Assembly: GCF_016827605.1 (NCBI RefSeq)
Contig: NZ_JAEPJQ010000002.1
Location: 434,001 to 498,000, forward strand
Reading direction: 5' to 3'
Length of the DNA stretch: 64,000 bases
DNA from: Hyunsoonleella ulvae
Lineage (GTDB): Bacteria > Bacteroidota > Bacteroidia > Flavobacteriales > Flavobacteriaceae
Every line of letters starts with the position of its first letter. Positions within the stretch are counted from its first letter, which is position 1. Below are positions 24,339-33,637 of this stretch, in pieces. A program made the translations under genes and the position numbers. The notes under the pieces were generated by a model, which was given only the letters and a program-made list of their open reading frames with translations, ran no database searches and was not told the origin of the DNA.

Positions 24339-26846
24339 TCAATCATATTTTTTAAAGTATGTGTTTGATGCGTTTGTTTTTATAACTTCATTTTTATAAA
24401 CTAACTTTCTCCCATCTCCTATATATATACTTTGTAGCTTACTATTAGCATTCAATGTAATAACCGCAAAAGTGCCATCAAAGTGCAAATCTAACTCAGC
24501 ACTTTTAAAGACCTCGTTTTTAGATTGCGTAATTACATACTGAATTAAAGTTTCAGAAGGTGTTTTACTCACAATTTTTAAGCCTTTATAAAGTCCGTCT
24601 TGTTCAATTTTAGTAACTGATTGAATAGATGGCGTTTCCTTTTCATCATAAGGCTCAAAAACCACCACAAATGGATTCTTCCATGCCTCGCCTTCTTTCC
24701 TAATAACTAAGGTTGGTGTTGGCTTATCATCATAAGGCTGAGGGGACTCAAAAGTAGTTGGAGCCTTTACTTTGGTATAAGTTCTGCTTTCAAAACCCGG
24801 AATATGCAATTGCATAAAAATATCATCTTGTTTTAATTTTTTTGTATGAAATGTAGCTTTGACATCTCCTATGTAAGGCTTTGATGTTTTTACATCTTCG
24901 AAAAAATGCCATCCTGGGTGTCTATAAACTTTATTACGTTGCCATGGCGCATCTGCATTCGCCATAAATCTGTCAGGAGTTTTTTGAAATTTTAAATCCT
25001 TATTTTCAAAAGTGAGTTTATCGCCTATATTATGATATAAGTAGTCGTGATATTCATTTGGTAGTCTGGATTTTGAGCGAAACACATCCATATAATACCC
25101 CGTAGTTGGCGAGGTTCTAATTAAAGCCAAGGTTCGTTCTTGTGTGGCTTCGGCCTTATCTCCTTTATCATCCTCAAAACTTGTTAAACTAAAAGAATGA
25201 TATGGGGACACGCCTTCCAATCCAACTTCAGGTTCTATAGAAATGAGTTTTACTTTATTCATCCCTAAATTAACCCAGCCACCTTCACCTTGAGAACTCC
25301 CGTTTACGATTACCGTATTATGAGCTGCAAAAATTCTGGAGTAATTTTCATGAAGGTCAACCCCATAGCGATTTCTGCCGTTATCTACTCCTAAAACTTG
25401 CCCTTCACCGTATAATTCAATATTCATACCTTCTGCATGCCCATGTACCATGTGAGCACCACCAACAAAACACATTAAACCATCTTTGGGGTTATTTGTA
25501 CTACTTAAATTACGCTGTAAAACAATACCTGCATGATACACTCTATCCGTCCGTGACAAGTCTACATTTGTAGATGCATTATCAAAACTGCCATCGTACC
25601 AAAATAAGGCCTCAACCCCTTTTCTTTTATATTTCCTCTTACTAATTGCCCTATTAATAAGTGGTGCAAATTTATTTTGAATTTCCGTTAACCCATCCAT
25701 CTTAGCCACGACATACGCATCGTCATAAGCTTCATAAGGCACATGAGCATGCCTATGTCCATCTCCCCAACGCACAATTTCATTGTTAGGATATACAAAA
25801 TAATCTAGTCGTGGTAAGGCATGCAATACATTGGAATGCTTTTCCCCCAATCTTAAAGTTGGGTCGTATTTATTTAATACCAACATCAATCTTGCTAAAA
25901 TGGATGTCGTATGGTTTAAGTATTGAGAGGTTTCTGGCCAAATATCGCCTTCATTTTTATAATTTTCAACCATAATATCTAAGGCATCTTGGTTTTCAGT
26001 ACTTTCGGTTAAGAAATAGGACAACCATTTTTCTCGCTCCGTTTCATCATCCATCGCTAAGGCATTATACACCAAGCTAGGTGCTTCTAAAACACAGTGG
26101 TTTGATCCTGTTTGCCCATAATTAACAGTAATATTTGCGTAACCTTTAAATACTTTTTGAGCCTCATCAAAAGGAAAATTTACTTTTTTGTTTTTAATGA
26201 TATCAAAAGCCTTCCCTTCCTTTTTAAGATAAGGATGGATAAAATCATAAATTAACGGCAGTCTATACCCTATAACACGTACCTCACGGAAGCCATCATA
26301 CGGAAATAACCAACCGCCTCTTCCTCTCCAAGTAGATACTTCAGATTGCTGTACTGCTTTTAAAAACGAATATAAAATGCTACTTGCCATGTAAGCATAT
26401 TTCTCATCTTGGGTTATGTAGTACATGGTACCACAATCTAAAGCCACTTGTAAATGTGCAATTAAAAGTTCGGCAGGTTTCCAATCTTCATCAGTTGCAT
26501 TATCCAAATTTTCTTGAACACCATTCCTTATATGTGTTGTTTTAAAAAATGGCGGAAAATGATTTTGTTGTTTTTTAGACCAATTAAAGGGTAATTGTTT
26601 AATATATGCCTCTGGATTTTTATAGAATATATCTACTTGCTTATCGGTTTCCTTTTGCAAGTTGACATAAATCTCTTTTGCCCAACCTTGAGTTTCAATT
26701 TTATTGAGTATTTGTTGACGTTCAGAAGCTTTTACTAATATAAATGGACGTTCTGGAGCTTGAGACCATGCCTTAAACTGAGTTATGGTAATTAATGCCA
26801 ATAATACATAGCAACCTCTTATCTTTAATTGTTTTAATAGTTTCAT
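24339..26846 (-). CDS. Secreted heparinase II/III-like polysaccharide lyase or dehydratase candidate
   Basis: The 835-residue protein has a signal peptide (about 1-29) and a layout like heparinase II/III-type lyases: a helical (alpha/alpha) toroid (about 60-400) with NYGQTGSNHCVLEAPSL (about 241-257) and GDIWPETSQYLNHTTS near 300, then a beta-sandwich (about 430-830) with GGAHMVHGHAEGMNIELYG (about 463-481). His and Tyr in these blocks are candidates for catalysis. Ulvan lyases of newer families and an ulvan-oligosaccharide dehydratase are known from related loci, and this protein could be one of them. The exact family cannot be set from sequence alone. Confidence 0.6.
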   Translation of the reverse strand: MKLLKQLKIRGCYVLLALITITQFKAWSQAPERPFILVKASERQQILNKIETQGWAKEIYVNLQKETDKQVDIFYKNPEAYIKQLPFNWSKKQQNHFPPFFKTTHIRNGVQENLDNATDEDWKPAELLIAHLQVALDCGTMYYITQDEKYAYMASSILYSFLKAVQQSEVSTWRGRGGWLFPYDGFREVRVIGYRLPLIYDFIHPYLKKEGKAFDIIKNKKVNFPFDEAQKVFKGYANITVNYGQTGSNHCVLEAPSLVYNALAMDDETEREKWLSYFLTESTENQDALDIMVENYKNEGDIWPETSQYLNHTTSILARLMLVLNKYDPTLRLGEKHSNVLHALPRLDYFVYPNNEIVRWGDGHRHAHVPYEAYDDAYVVAKMDGLTEIQNKFAPLINRAISKRKYKRKGVEALFWYDGSFDNASTNVDLSRTDRVYHAGIVLQRNLSSTNNPKDGLMCFVGGAHMVHGHAEGMNIELYGEGQVLGVDNGRNRYGVDLHENYSRIFAAHNTVIVNGSSQGEGGWVNLGMNKVKLISIEPEVGLEGVSPYHSFSLTSFEDDKGDKAEATQERTLALIRTSPTTGYYMDVFRSKSRLPNEYHDYLYHNIGDKLTFENKDLKFQKTPDRFMANADAPWQRNKVYRHPGWHFFEDVKTSKPYIGDVKATFHTKKLKQDDIFMQLHIPGFESRTYTKVKAPTTFESPQPYDDKPTPTLVIRKEGEAWKNPFVVVFEPYDEKETPSIQSVTKIEQDGLYKGLKIVSKTPSETLIQYVITQSKNEVFKSAELDLHFDGTFAVITLNANSKLQSIYIGDGRKLVYKNEVIKTNASNTYFKKYD

Positions 26847-26872
26847 TTGCTGTATTATTTTATTAATTCTTT

Positions 26873-29749
26873 TTACTCACATTTTATCAGTTTAATAGGT
26901 CCCTCGAGACCTACTGATGTTAGTGGTTCATTTTTGTATCTATTTGTCCATCTATTTACAGCTGGGATATCTAAAGATAAACAATAGTTTGACAGAACTG
27001 TGGTATAGTGAATTTCAATAGCGTTTTCGCCTTCCTCTAGAACATCAGATACAGGATACATCGCTCTTCCATACCAACGTTTATCGACTTTTTTACCGTT
27101 TATGTAAAGTTCTGTAATGCCTTCATTCACATTACCTAAACCTAAATGTGTAATAGCGTCTTCAACAGTAATTTTAGTCTTATAGATAAGAGTTCCAGCA
27201 AACGTATTTTGCGTTTTATCTTTTGATGCGCCAAAATCCTGTAAAGCATTCATATTCCAGGTAAAACTTTTACCATCAACCCTTTTGCCTTCAACCGTCC
27301 AATTCGTATTTATTTCTTTAGAAAACGTCAACTCGGTTTTCTTATCCATAGATTTTATCTCTGGTTGTACATCTTCAAATATTAATAATAAAGATTGAAG
27401 TGGTTGTAAATTGATTTGTAATTCGCTTGAAGTTTTTTCAAAATAATAAGGCTTGCGCTCGCCTGTTTCAGGATTCCATAGATAAGGATATTTATTTTGA
27501 AATGGAAATATCGCTGTAAAACTTGAAGTCTCGTAACGATTGATATTTGTAAAGAAATAAATGATTTCTTTTGAAGTCGTTTGATGAATTTGAAACACGT
27601 TCTTGCTAGGGTTACTAATTTCTACATCTGTCGAAAGTTCAGATTTCTGTAAAATTTCCTTCGTCCAAGAGAATAGTTCCTTAATCGAATTTGGTTGTTT
27701 TACACTGATTATTGATGATGCATAATTACTTTGAATATCAGTCATCATATCTGAAACAATTGCATCATTGGACTTATAATTGTTATACCCTAAAGATTTA
27801 TCAGGCAACCCATCAATAACAACAATCTTACCACCAGAAGCCACAAATTCTTTCAATGTTTTAGCCACTTCAACATCTACTGATTGCAAATTGGCTAAGA
27901 CTAGCAATTTAAAATTCATATCGCCATACGATAGAACACCATTGTTTACCTCAGCATTAGCCAACACATTTTGGTTAATATAATCGCAAGAATATCCTAA
28001 CTGACTTATAGGTTCCCACAATCTGTATAAATACTCTGGTTCCAAATGAAATGGTGCTCTTGCCAAACCTTCATCTCCCCATAAATCGGAAGTTGGTCCT
28101 AAAATGGCAATAGATTTTTTAGCTTGGGAATTTTGAAACACATAAGACAACCGTGCATTGTAATCTACCCAATTGCTTAAATGTTTCCACCATGGATTTT
28201 GCTCACTAAAATAAGCGCCGTAACGAATCCAACCAGGAAAGGGGGCGCCTTTAGGGGAATAATTATACCCATGTAAAACAGAGTGATTGATACCCGTAAT
28301 AAAATTCATATCATCATGCTGTTTAATCTCTTCCAGTGTGGTTTTAAAAACACCATTGGTATTGGTCATCGCCTCGCAACTGGTTATTTTTTTTCCTGTT
28401 AAATGTGCTGCGGAAGATGCATATAAATTCCAAATTTTATCGCCTCTATGTTGGCTCCATTTTAAATCTTCATCTTTCATTTCCGCAACATAAATCCAGT
28501 TATTACTTTCAGGAATATCAGGTATCATGTAACCATCCATCATCCCCATTAAAAATGGGGTGCCATAGGCTTGATAGCGACATAAAATCCCATTTTCTTC
28601 ACAGAAGGCTTTATAGGTTTTGGTAAAATTCTCCAGAAAGGTTTCAACCAACATGTCGTTATAATCAAAACGCACGCGCTTTATTTCCGTTTTAAAATCC
28701 TCTGAAAACCCTTCTAAATATGTGCTTTTAGAATATTCTCTATGCCCCTCATAGAACACAAAAGCCAACCAAGGTTCTAATTTATAACCATAAGTTTTAA
28801 AAAATAATTCTGAAAAACCATCGCTCCAATTAGCACCGGAGACCTCTATACTATCGCAAAACAGTGCTCGGATTAATTGGTTTAAAGGTATTCCTGAACG
28901 CTCAGAAATTTTTTTCATCCTGTTTAAATAGGCCAAAGTCATTTCCTTTTTATAATGGTCTATAACAGGACCCGCACCTCCCGGAGCTCCTAAAGTAACA
29001 TCCCTAAAATCTTGTTGTAATAGTTGATAAGATAGCAAATAATTACCTTTACCTTCAATAGTGTATTTAATGTTACCAGCCTCATCTAAATGATCTTTAA
29101 GATTAATAATTTCACTTGGAGAATTGCAATTTAAAGGCATCAGAGAAACTCCTGCAAGACTCAATTTTGTACGGGCGCTGTTATGTCTCTCTTGGCGGTT
29201 CTTTTTATACTTCTTTTTGTAAAATGATATTAAATAGTCCTCACTTACCTCAATTACATCACCATTTTTATAAGAAATAACATCTGTCACCATCCGTTGA
29301 CAGGTTTCATCCTGAGTTAGAAACTCTCCCCCAAAAGGCCATCCAGTCCCTGCAATAATATCAGCAACCATACCTAAATCTTGCGTTTTTTTACAAGCAT
29401 GTACCACAAGGTCTACCCATGCATCACTCATCCAGACCAACGATTTTTCATCTGTTGACGTCTCATTAGGCATGGCAATAGGATTTATTTCAACACCACC
29501 AAAACCAACACTTTTTAAAGATTCAAGCTGTCTGTCTAATTCCTCCCTTTTAATTTTGTTGCCATTCCACCACCAACGCACAAAAGGTCTTGCCTCGGCA
29601 GGCGGATTTTGAAAACCTGAGAACAAATCTTGAGCCAAAGCTTCAGATTGATTGGATTTAGTTTCATTGTTTGAATTACAACTTAAACATAAGATTAAGA
29701 GTGCAATGCGTAAGGCTATTCTACTAAAAAAGAGCGTGAAATCTTTCAT
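26873..29749 (-). CDS. GH106-like alpha-L-rhamnosidase, lipoprotein
   Basis: The 958-residue protein begins with a lipoprotein signal (lipobox ending at about Cys24). It carries the GH106 pattern from residue 45: PFVRWWWNGNKIKREELDRQ and LKSVGFGGVEINP (about 86-98), GTGWPFGGEFL (about 158-168) and WIYVAEMKDEDL in the barrel. A C-terminal beta-sandwich with NVNEGITELYING and an EGENAIEIHYT strand follows, as in other GH106 proteins. The enzyme would release L-rhamnose outside the cytoplasm. It has its own promoter with the direct-repeat operator at 29812-29856, and the lyase candidate follows 26 bases downstream. Confidence 0.8.
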   Translation of the reverse strand: MKDFTLFFSRIALRIALLILCLSCNSNNETKSNQSEALAQDLFSGFQNPPAEARPFVRWWWNGNKIKREELDRQLESLKSVGFGGVEINPIAMPNETSTDEKSLVWMSDAWVDLVVHACKKTQDLGMVADIIAGTGWPFGGEFLTQDETCQRMVTDVISYKNGDVIEVSEDYLISFYKKKYKKNRQERHNSARTKLSLAGVSLMPLNCNSPSEIINLKDHLDEAGNIKYTIEGKGNYLLSYQLLQQDFRDVTLGAPGGAGPVIDHYKKEMTLAYLNRMKKISERSGIPLNQLIRALFCDSIEVSGANWSDGFSELFFKTYGYKLEPWLAFVFYEGHREYSKSTYLEGFSEDFKTEIKRVRFDYNDMLVETFLENFTKTYKAFCEENGILCRYQAYGTPFLMGMMDGYMIPDIPESNNWIYVAEMKDEDLKWSQHRGDKIWNLYASSAAHLTGKKITSCEAMTNTNGVFKTTLEEIKQHDDMNFITGINHSVLHGYNYSPKGAPFPGWIRYGAYFSEQNPWWKHLSNWVDYNARLSYVFQNSQAKKSIAILGPTSDLWGDEGLARAPFHLEPEYLYRLWEPISQLGYSCDYINQNVLANAEVNNGVLSYGDMNFKLLVLANLQSVDVEVAKTLKEFVASGGKIVVIDGLPDKSLGYNNYKSNDAIVSDMMTDIQSNYASSIISVKQPNSIKELFSWTKEILQKSELSTDVEISNPSKNVFQIHQTTSKEIIYFFTNINRYETSSFTAIFPFQNKYPYLWNPETGERKPYYFEKTSSELQINLQPLQSLLLIFEDVQPEIKSMDKKTELTFSKEINTNWTVEGKRVDGKSFTWNMNALQDFGASKDKTQNTFAGTLIYKTKITVEDAITHLGLGNVNEGITELYINGKKVDKRWYGRAMYPVSDVLEEGENAIEIHYTTVLSNYCLSLDIPAVNRWTNRYKNEPLTSVGLEGPIKLIKCE

Positions 29750-29811
29750 AAGGAAAGGTTAAAGTTTAGTTATTATGTTTCAATCTATGAATTGATTTAA
29801 TTTTGAGAACA

Positions 29812-29856
29812 ACAAAATAGTTATTACTGCTATATAAACCATCCTGAGCTATCTTG
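29812..29856 (-). promoter_or_regulatory. Direct-repeat operator plus promoter before the first GH106 gene
   Basis: On the minus strand CAAGATAGCTCAGGAT (29856-29841) is followed by exactly 21 bases and TATTTTGT (29819-29812). The half-sites CAAGA and CAGGA are 10 bases apart. The -7 box is the same imperfect form as before the esterase gene. The operator touches the stop of the upstream DUF1961 gene, so this is an internal promoter of the locus. Confidence 0.6.
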
Positions 29857-29857
29857 A

Positions 29858-30640
29858 CTACTTGGTATAAATTTTGAAATTTTTATAAATAGCGGTACGC
29901 GTGTACATGTGCCGCAATCCTATTCTTCCCTCTGAAATTGGAGCTACTTTAGTAATATCCCATTCAAAATATTGTGCGTTACCTGCATGCTCCATGTTAA
30001 AACTTAGTTTTTTTGAAGTTTTAATGGCGGTTATATGGTAGGATTTTCCTTTTTCAAATAAACCTTGCATATCATACGACGGTTCTACCACAATACTATT
30101 AAAAGGTTTGTTATCTGGTTTGGGATAGCGACGCGCACGAATATAATGCAACCCATTACCTTTATTACCAAAAGCTGAAAAACTGATATGAAACGTGTTC
30201 ATGTTTTCAAAATACAGCTTCATTTTAGGAACTTCTCGTAAGATCTTCCATTTAGATATATCTTTGTCATGAACACCCTCTTGGTCGCCTGTTGCTTGAA
30301 TATACAGAATATTTACATACTTATTGGCGTCATCGGTTTTAATGTAATCAAACTCAATTTTCACATCCCCTGAAAATGATTCTTTAGTCCATAAAACTGC
30401 ATGATGGGCATCATTTTTAGCTTCAGAGCCTGCTTTAAAATGCATACCGTCATCAGAGTGTTCCACCGTAGCTGTCAAACCATCCAGCGTCCACTGTTTG
30501 GACCAATCTTTAGTACAATCATCCTCAAAAGTTAATTTCCAATCCTCTTGGATATCATTATTCTCTCCGTTTAGAAGCTTGTTCGTCTTACATGATAAAA
30601 AGAAGACAAAAAACACTAATAGAAATATATTCCACTTCAT
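29858..30640 (-). CDS. DUF1961-family lipoprotein (concanavalin-like fold)
   Basis: The protein is about 260 residues with a lipobox ending FFLSC near residue 17. Start is placed at the ATG 30638-30640; a GTG two codons upstream overlaps the sulfatase stop. The body fits DUF1961: WKLTFEDDCTKDWSKQWTLDG (about 35-55), EFDYIKTDD and the terminal GRIGLRHMYTRTAIYKNFKIY. Such beta-sandwich proteins occur in many polysaccharide loci, and some relatives are lyases or glycan-binding proteins. Function unknown. It sits between a sulfatase (5-base gap) and the GH106 promoter. Confidence 0.65.
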   Translation of the reverse strand: MKWNIFLLVFFVFFLSCKTNKLLNGENNDIQEDWKLTFEDDCTKDWSKQWTLDGLTATVEHSDDGMHFKAGSEAKNDAHHAVLWTKESFSGDVKIEFDYIKTDDANKYVNILYIQATGDQEGVHDKDISKWKILREVPKMKLYFENMNTFHISFSAFGNKGNGLHYIRARRYPKPDNKPFNSIVVEPSYDMQGLFEKGKSYHITAIKTSKKLSFNMEHAGNAQYFEWDITKVAPISEGRIGLRHMYTRTAIYKNFKIYTK

Positions 30641-30645
30641 AAACA

Positions 30646-32064
30646 CTATTTACTTAAGAAATCTTTTCCCCATTTTTCTCTAAGCTCTACAGCAAGTTGA
30701 TTTACAGTGTCTTGATATTCTGGTTTTTCTGCAAGATTATCCAATTCTAAAGGATCAGTTTTATGGTCGAACAGCATACGAGCGTAAGCTATTCCATCAT
30801 CTTTAACCCATTCCGTATAGAACAAATCGCCTTTAATTAAGGTAACCATATCTTTAAATTTCGATACTGCCCAATCCTTTTTTGGCATTAGTCCATTAAT
30901 TACAGGCACAAAACTTTGCCCTTCAACATTTTCAGGGCTATCCAATCCAACCAATTCAGCTAAACTTGGATAAACATCTATATATTCAGCTATAGCATTT
31001 GTTTTTTGTCCGCTTGTTTTACCCGGTACTTTTATGATTAATGGTGTTCTTAGAGCAGTTTCAAAAGTGACGTGTTTACACCATAATTTGTGGTCTCCTA
31101 AATTCCAACCATGGTCGCCCCATAGAATTACGATGGTATCCTCCTCTAGCTCTAAACGCTTTAACTCGTTCAAAACCAAACCTATTTGTGCATCCACATA
31201 GCTTACACAGGCATAGTAACCATGAATCAATTCTTTAGCCATAGCTTCTGGAACATCGCCTTTTTTAGGAATATTATGATATTTACGCAGTTCCCCAAAT
31301 TTATGAAAGGCCTCTTTAGGCGTAGATTTTGGTTGTATGTAGCTTTCAGGAAGTTCGATAGTACTTCGATCATACAAATCCCAATATTTTTTTGGCGCAT
31401 TGAAGGGCAAGTGTGGTTTCATAAAACCGAGTGCCAAAAAAAATGGTTGGTTTCCTTCTTTTAGTTTTTGTAGGTCTTCTATCCCTTTTTTGGCAATTTT
31501 GCCGTCAAAATAGGCATCATCTTCAGCAGCTATATTTTCAAAAGGTGGACCATAGCTTGTCGTTATAGCCTGCTTTATACTTTCAGATAATTGATAGTCT
31601 CTAACATTTCCTTCAGGAAACCATCTAGAATCCCAAGCATTATTGTCATCTTTTCCACTATGATAAATTTTTCCATTTGAAATGGTGGCATATCCATTTT
31701 GCTTCAAAAGCATAGGCAATGATACCGTATCTGGAGCATCTACATCCTTCTCTGTTCTGGCATCTAAAAATCGATGACGTGTTGGTCTTATGCCCGTAAG
31801 CAAGCTCGCTCGTGAAGCACCACAAACTGGCACGTTGCAATAGGCTCTGTTAAACACCAAGCTTTCGCTAGCCAATTTATCTAAGTTGGGAGATTGGATA
31901 TGATTGGCTCCGTAGAAATTAAGTTCTGGCCTTAAATCATCTACGGCAATAAATAAAATATTTTTGGGCTTGTTTTCTTCTAATACCTCCGATTTGTTTT
32001 TCTCATTTTTACAAGAAACTAAAGCAAAAAGGCAGATAAAGGTACAGTTAATTATTTTAAGCAT
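30646..32064 (-). CDS. S1-family sulfatase 1 (iduronate-2-sulfatase-like)
   Basis: The 472-residue lipoprotein (signal ending ALVSC, Cys18) belongs to the type I, formylglycine-dependent sulfatases. The modification motif is CGASR (Cys81-Arg85), in the allowed C-x-A/P-S-R form, and the metal site is VDDLRPELN (41-49). Downstream are [20 protein letters not shown] near 215 and the typical [18 protein letters not shown] near 317 with metal-binding Asp and His. The overall pattern is closest to iduronate-2-sulfatase-like subfamilies. It is related to sulfatase 4 (55090). It would remove a sulfate ester from the glycan; the position is not predictable. Confidence 0.85.
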   Translation of the reverse strand: MLKIINCTFICLFALVSCKNEKNKSEVLEENKPKNILFIAVDDLRPELNFYGANHIQSPNLDKLASESLVFNRAYCNVPVCGASRASLLTGIRPTRHRFLDARTEKDVDAPDTVSLPMLLKQNGYATISNGKIYHSGKDDNNAWDSRWFPEGNVRDYQLSESIKQAITTSYGPPFENIAAEDDAYFDGKIAKKGIEDLQKLKEGNQPFFLALGFMKPHLPFNAPKKYWDLYDRSTIELPESYIQPKSTPKEAFHKFGELRKYHNIPKKGDVPEAMAKELIHGYYACVSYVDAQIGLVLNELKRLELEEDTIVILWGDHGWNLGDHKLWCKHVTFETALRTPLIIKVPGKTSGQKTNAIAEYIDVYPSLAELVGLDSPENVEGQSFVPVINGLMPKKDWAVSKFKDMVTLIKGDLFYTEWVKDDGIAYARMLFDHKTDPLELDNLAEKPEYQDTVNQLAVELREKWGKDFLSK

Positions 32065-32120
32065 GGTTTAATTTTTACTGCTGATAACTACATAATTTAA
32101 GACTGATAGACTCTATCCCA

Positions 32121-33614
32121 CTACTCAACACTAGTTCTCACTTTCTGCTCTACAAAATAAGGTTGAAACGTATACTTCGATTTTTCATCCCATCTAGCAT
32201 TTTTAGTAGGTAATAGCTTTTTTAACTCTTTTATAGTTTCTTTATATTCTGAATTACCAGCTACATTTGCCCATTCATTAGGGTCGTTACTATGGTCGTA
32301 CAATTCTTCCTTACCATCCTCATACTGAATATACCTATAGCCATTCATTTTAATAGCATGATTATTCATTCCAAAAGTAGTAATAGCCCGTGCTTCGCTA
32401 AGACCTTCATCATTTTGCATCATAGCCACCAAGCTATTGCCCTCATTTCTCTCATAAGCAGGTAAGGCACTCAACTCTAACAAAGTTGGATAAATAGATA
32501 ACATCTCTACTGGTGCATCTATCTTCTTCCCTTTTGGCAAGTTTGGTCCCGCAAATAACAATGGTGCTTTTGTTGCCGTTTCCCAAAGAGCATGTTTTGC
32601 AAAAGTGCCTTTTTCGCCTAAGCGATAACCGTGGTCTGACCATAAAACAATAATGGTATTGTCGGCATATTTACTGTTTTCTAAAGCGTCTAAAACACGA
32701 CCTAATTCATAATCCACAAAACTTATGCAAGCCAAATAGGCCTGTACAATTTTTTTCCACTCCCCACTTTCTTTGGCCCATTCTGTAGATGGCATCATAG
32801 GCAAATCGTTAATTTTCATACCAACGGGAGGAATATCATTTAAATCATCAGACTTGTATGGTGGTGTTTCAATTTCTTCTAAAGGATATAAATCGAACCA
32901 TTTTTGAGGCACATACAATGGCACATGCACACGTAAAAAACCAAGTCCCATAAAAAATGGTTTGTCATAATTTCGTTGTAATCTTTCAGTAACCCAATTT
33001 ACAGATTGATGATCAGGCAATAATGAATCTTGTTCAGGAAAAGCTCCCCAATCGGTGCTTGTTCGTCCATGTGTTCCTCTGATACCTTTTCCAAATCCAT
33101 CCCAGACAAAACGTTTTTTAGGATATGGGCCAAAACCTTTGACGCGTCCTCCAGATTCATTAAACACACTATCAGGTGCATGGATATGAAACAACTTTCC
33201 TATTCCCATAGTGTGATAACCGTTATTTCTAAAATATTCAGGAAGAAACGTGATATCTTTTGTTTCAGGATTGCCATCCCGACGTACTTCATTATCAGGA
33301 GCCATACCATAAATACCTGTGGTTGATGGGCGCAACCCCGTCATAATCGATGCTCTTGATGGTCCACAAAGTGGTGCTTGAACATGCGCGTTGGTAAAGG
33401 TAACTCCCATATTAGCCAACCTATCAAAATTTGGTGTTTTTACGTTTGAAAAGTTATCGATTGGACCTATCATGTTGTTTAAATCATCTACTGCTATAAA
33501 CAACACGTTTGGTTTGGTATTTTGAGTTTCGGTAACTTGTTCCTGTGATGCTTTGGACTTACAAGAGCTTGCAAACAAACCCAAAACACTTATTACAAAC
33601 ACTATTTTTTTCAT
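32121..33614 (-). CDS. S1-family sulfatase 2 (iduronate-2-sulfatase-like)
   Basis: The 497-residue lipoprotein (lipobox FASSC, Cys18) carries CGPSR (Cys83-Arg87) as formylglycine motif, metal-binding AVDDLNNM (41-48), and LWSDHGYRLGEKGTFAKH near 335. The insert GFLRVHVPLYVPQKWFDLYP near 228 is like that of iduronate-2-sulfatases. It ends with a basic tail. It is encoded 56 bases upstream of sulfatase 1 and 23 bases after the Tat-exported unknown, in the same operon. Confidence 0.85.
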   Translation of the reverse strand: MKKIVFVISVLGLFASSCKSKASQEQVTETQNTKPNVLFIAVDDLNNMIGPIDNFSNVKTPNFDRLANMGVTFTNAHVQAPLCGPSRASIMTGLRPSTTGIYGMAPDNEVRRDGNPETKDITFLPEYFRNNGYHTMGIGKLFHIHAPDSVFNESGGRVKGFGPYPKKRFVWDGFGKGIRGTHGRTSTDWGAFPEQDSLLPDHQSVNWVTERLQRNYDKPFFMGLGFLRVHVPLYVPQKWFDLYPLEEIETPPYKSDDLNDIPPVGMKINDLPMMPSTEWAKESGEWKKIVQAYLACISFVDYELGRVLDALENSKYADNTIIVLWSDHGYRLGEKGTFAKHALWETATKAPLLFAGPNLPKGKKIDAPVEMLSIYPTLLELSALPAYERNEGNSLVAMMQNDEGLSEARAITTFGMNNHAIKMNGYRYIQYEDGKEELYDHSNDPNEWANVAGNSEYKETIKELKKLLPTKNARWDEKSKYTFQPYFVEQKVRTSVE

Positions 33615-33637
33615 ATATGATATCGTTTAAATATTTT

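Noticed and set aside
24911-24926. ATCCTGGGTGTCTATA inside the lyase gene as an operator
   Set aside because: It is inside coding sequence, the second half-site does not fit, and no gene starts downstream.
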